Program-made: the position numbers and the translations under genes
Shown here: positions 5,701 through 5,743 of the stretch, piece after piece
How the letters are laid out: the number at the start of each line of letters is the position of its first letter
Position numbering within the stretch: the first letter of the stretch is position 1
The notes under the pieces: generated by a model
Told to the model about the DNA's origin: nothing
Seen by the model: the letters and a program-made list of their open reading frames with translations, nothing else
Database searches by the model: none
NCBI GenBank assembly: GCA_900766795.1
Contig: CAAFWX010000069.1
Span: 1 to 5,743 of the forward strand
Length of the DNA: 5,743 nt
Source: Oscillospiraceae bacterium
GTDB taxonomy: Bacteria > Bacillota_A > Clostridia > Oscillospirales > Ruminococcaceae
Reading direction: 5' to 3'

Positions 5701-5709
5701 TCAACCATG

Positions 5710-5743
5710 AGATCGGAAGAGCGTCGTGTAGGGAAAGAGTGTA
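5710..5743. other. Illumina TruSeq read-1 (universal) adapter remnant (not genomic)
   Basis: These 34 bases match the reverse complement of the TruSeq universal adapter, beginning AGATCGGAAGAGCGTCGTGT. They follow genomic sequence directly at 5709/5710. The stretch should be trimmed and does not belong to the organism. Confidence 0.98.

Noticed and set aside
5698..5708. ATG at 5708-5706 on the minus strand as a gene start
   Set aside because: It lies next to the adapter and its frame stops after about 12 codons. It is better explained as the interior of a truncated gene with a one-base error.

Overview
The window is a short metagenome-style contig whose two ends are untrimmed Illumina adapter sequence (1-19 and 5710-5743). 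The real insert is therefore about 5.69 kb (20-5709) and cuts through a gene at each edge. Coding sequence is GC-rich with strong G/C third-position bias, the intergenic control region is very AT-rich, Shine-Dalgarno sites are strong, and the proteins resemble those of anaerobic Bacillota. Together this suggests a Clostridia (Oscillospirales/Ruminococcus-like) gut or rumen bacterium. That placement is an inference from gene content and style, not from a marker gene.

Layout, left to right. (1) Minus strand, 338 to the left edge: the first 106 residues of an AraC-type regulator (cupin sensor domain), cut off before its DNA-binding domain. (2) 339-454: a divergent control region with two near-consensus housekeeping promoters that overlap on opposite strands, a small palindrome, and an exact 15-bp direct repeat whose copies begin 84 bp apart. 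(3) Plus strand, 455-1936: a GH51 alpha-L-arabinofuranosidase. One codon after its stop, in the same frame, comes 1940-2203: an 87-residue eight-cysteine DUF6171-type protein. (4) 2213-2243: a hairpin that can terminate both strands and fills the gap between convergent genes. (5) Minus strand, 5559-2251: a 1102-residue GH2 beta-galactosidase-like enzyme with an Ig-like domain and two probable beta-sandwich carbohydrate-binding modules at its C-terminus. (6) 5586-5610: a strong hairpin with a U-run on the minus strand, between the GH2 gene and the tail of another minus-strand gene (stop at 5620) that runs off the right edge.

The simplest functional reading is an intracellular arabinoside/galactoside utilisation locus. 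The regulator senses a sugar and controls its own promoter and the divergent arabinofuranosidase promoter. The GH51 enzyme removes arabinofuranosyl groups, and the GH2 enzyme removes a neutral sugar, most likely beta-galactosyl, from imported arabinogalactan, pectin side-chain or arabinoxylan-derived oligosaccharides. Neither hydrolase has a signal peptide and both are rich in unpaired-type cysteines, so both probably act in the cytosol. I see no mobile element, CRISPR array, tRNA or rRNA, and no wholly new multi-gene system. The most notable non-standard signals are in the divergent control region: overlapping promoters, a repeat in helical register, and mutually complementary mRNA leaders.
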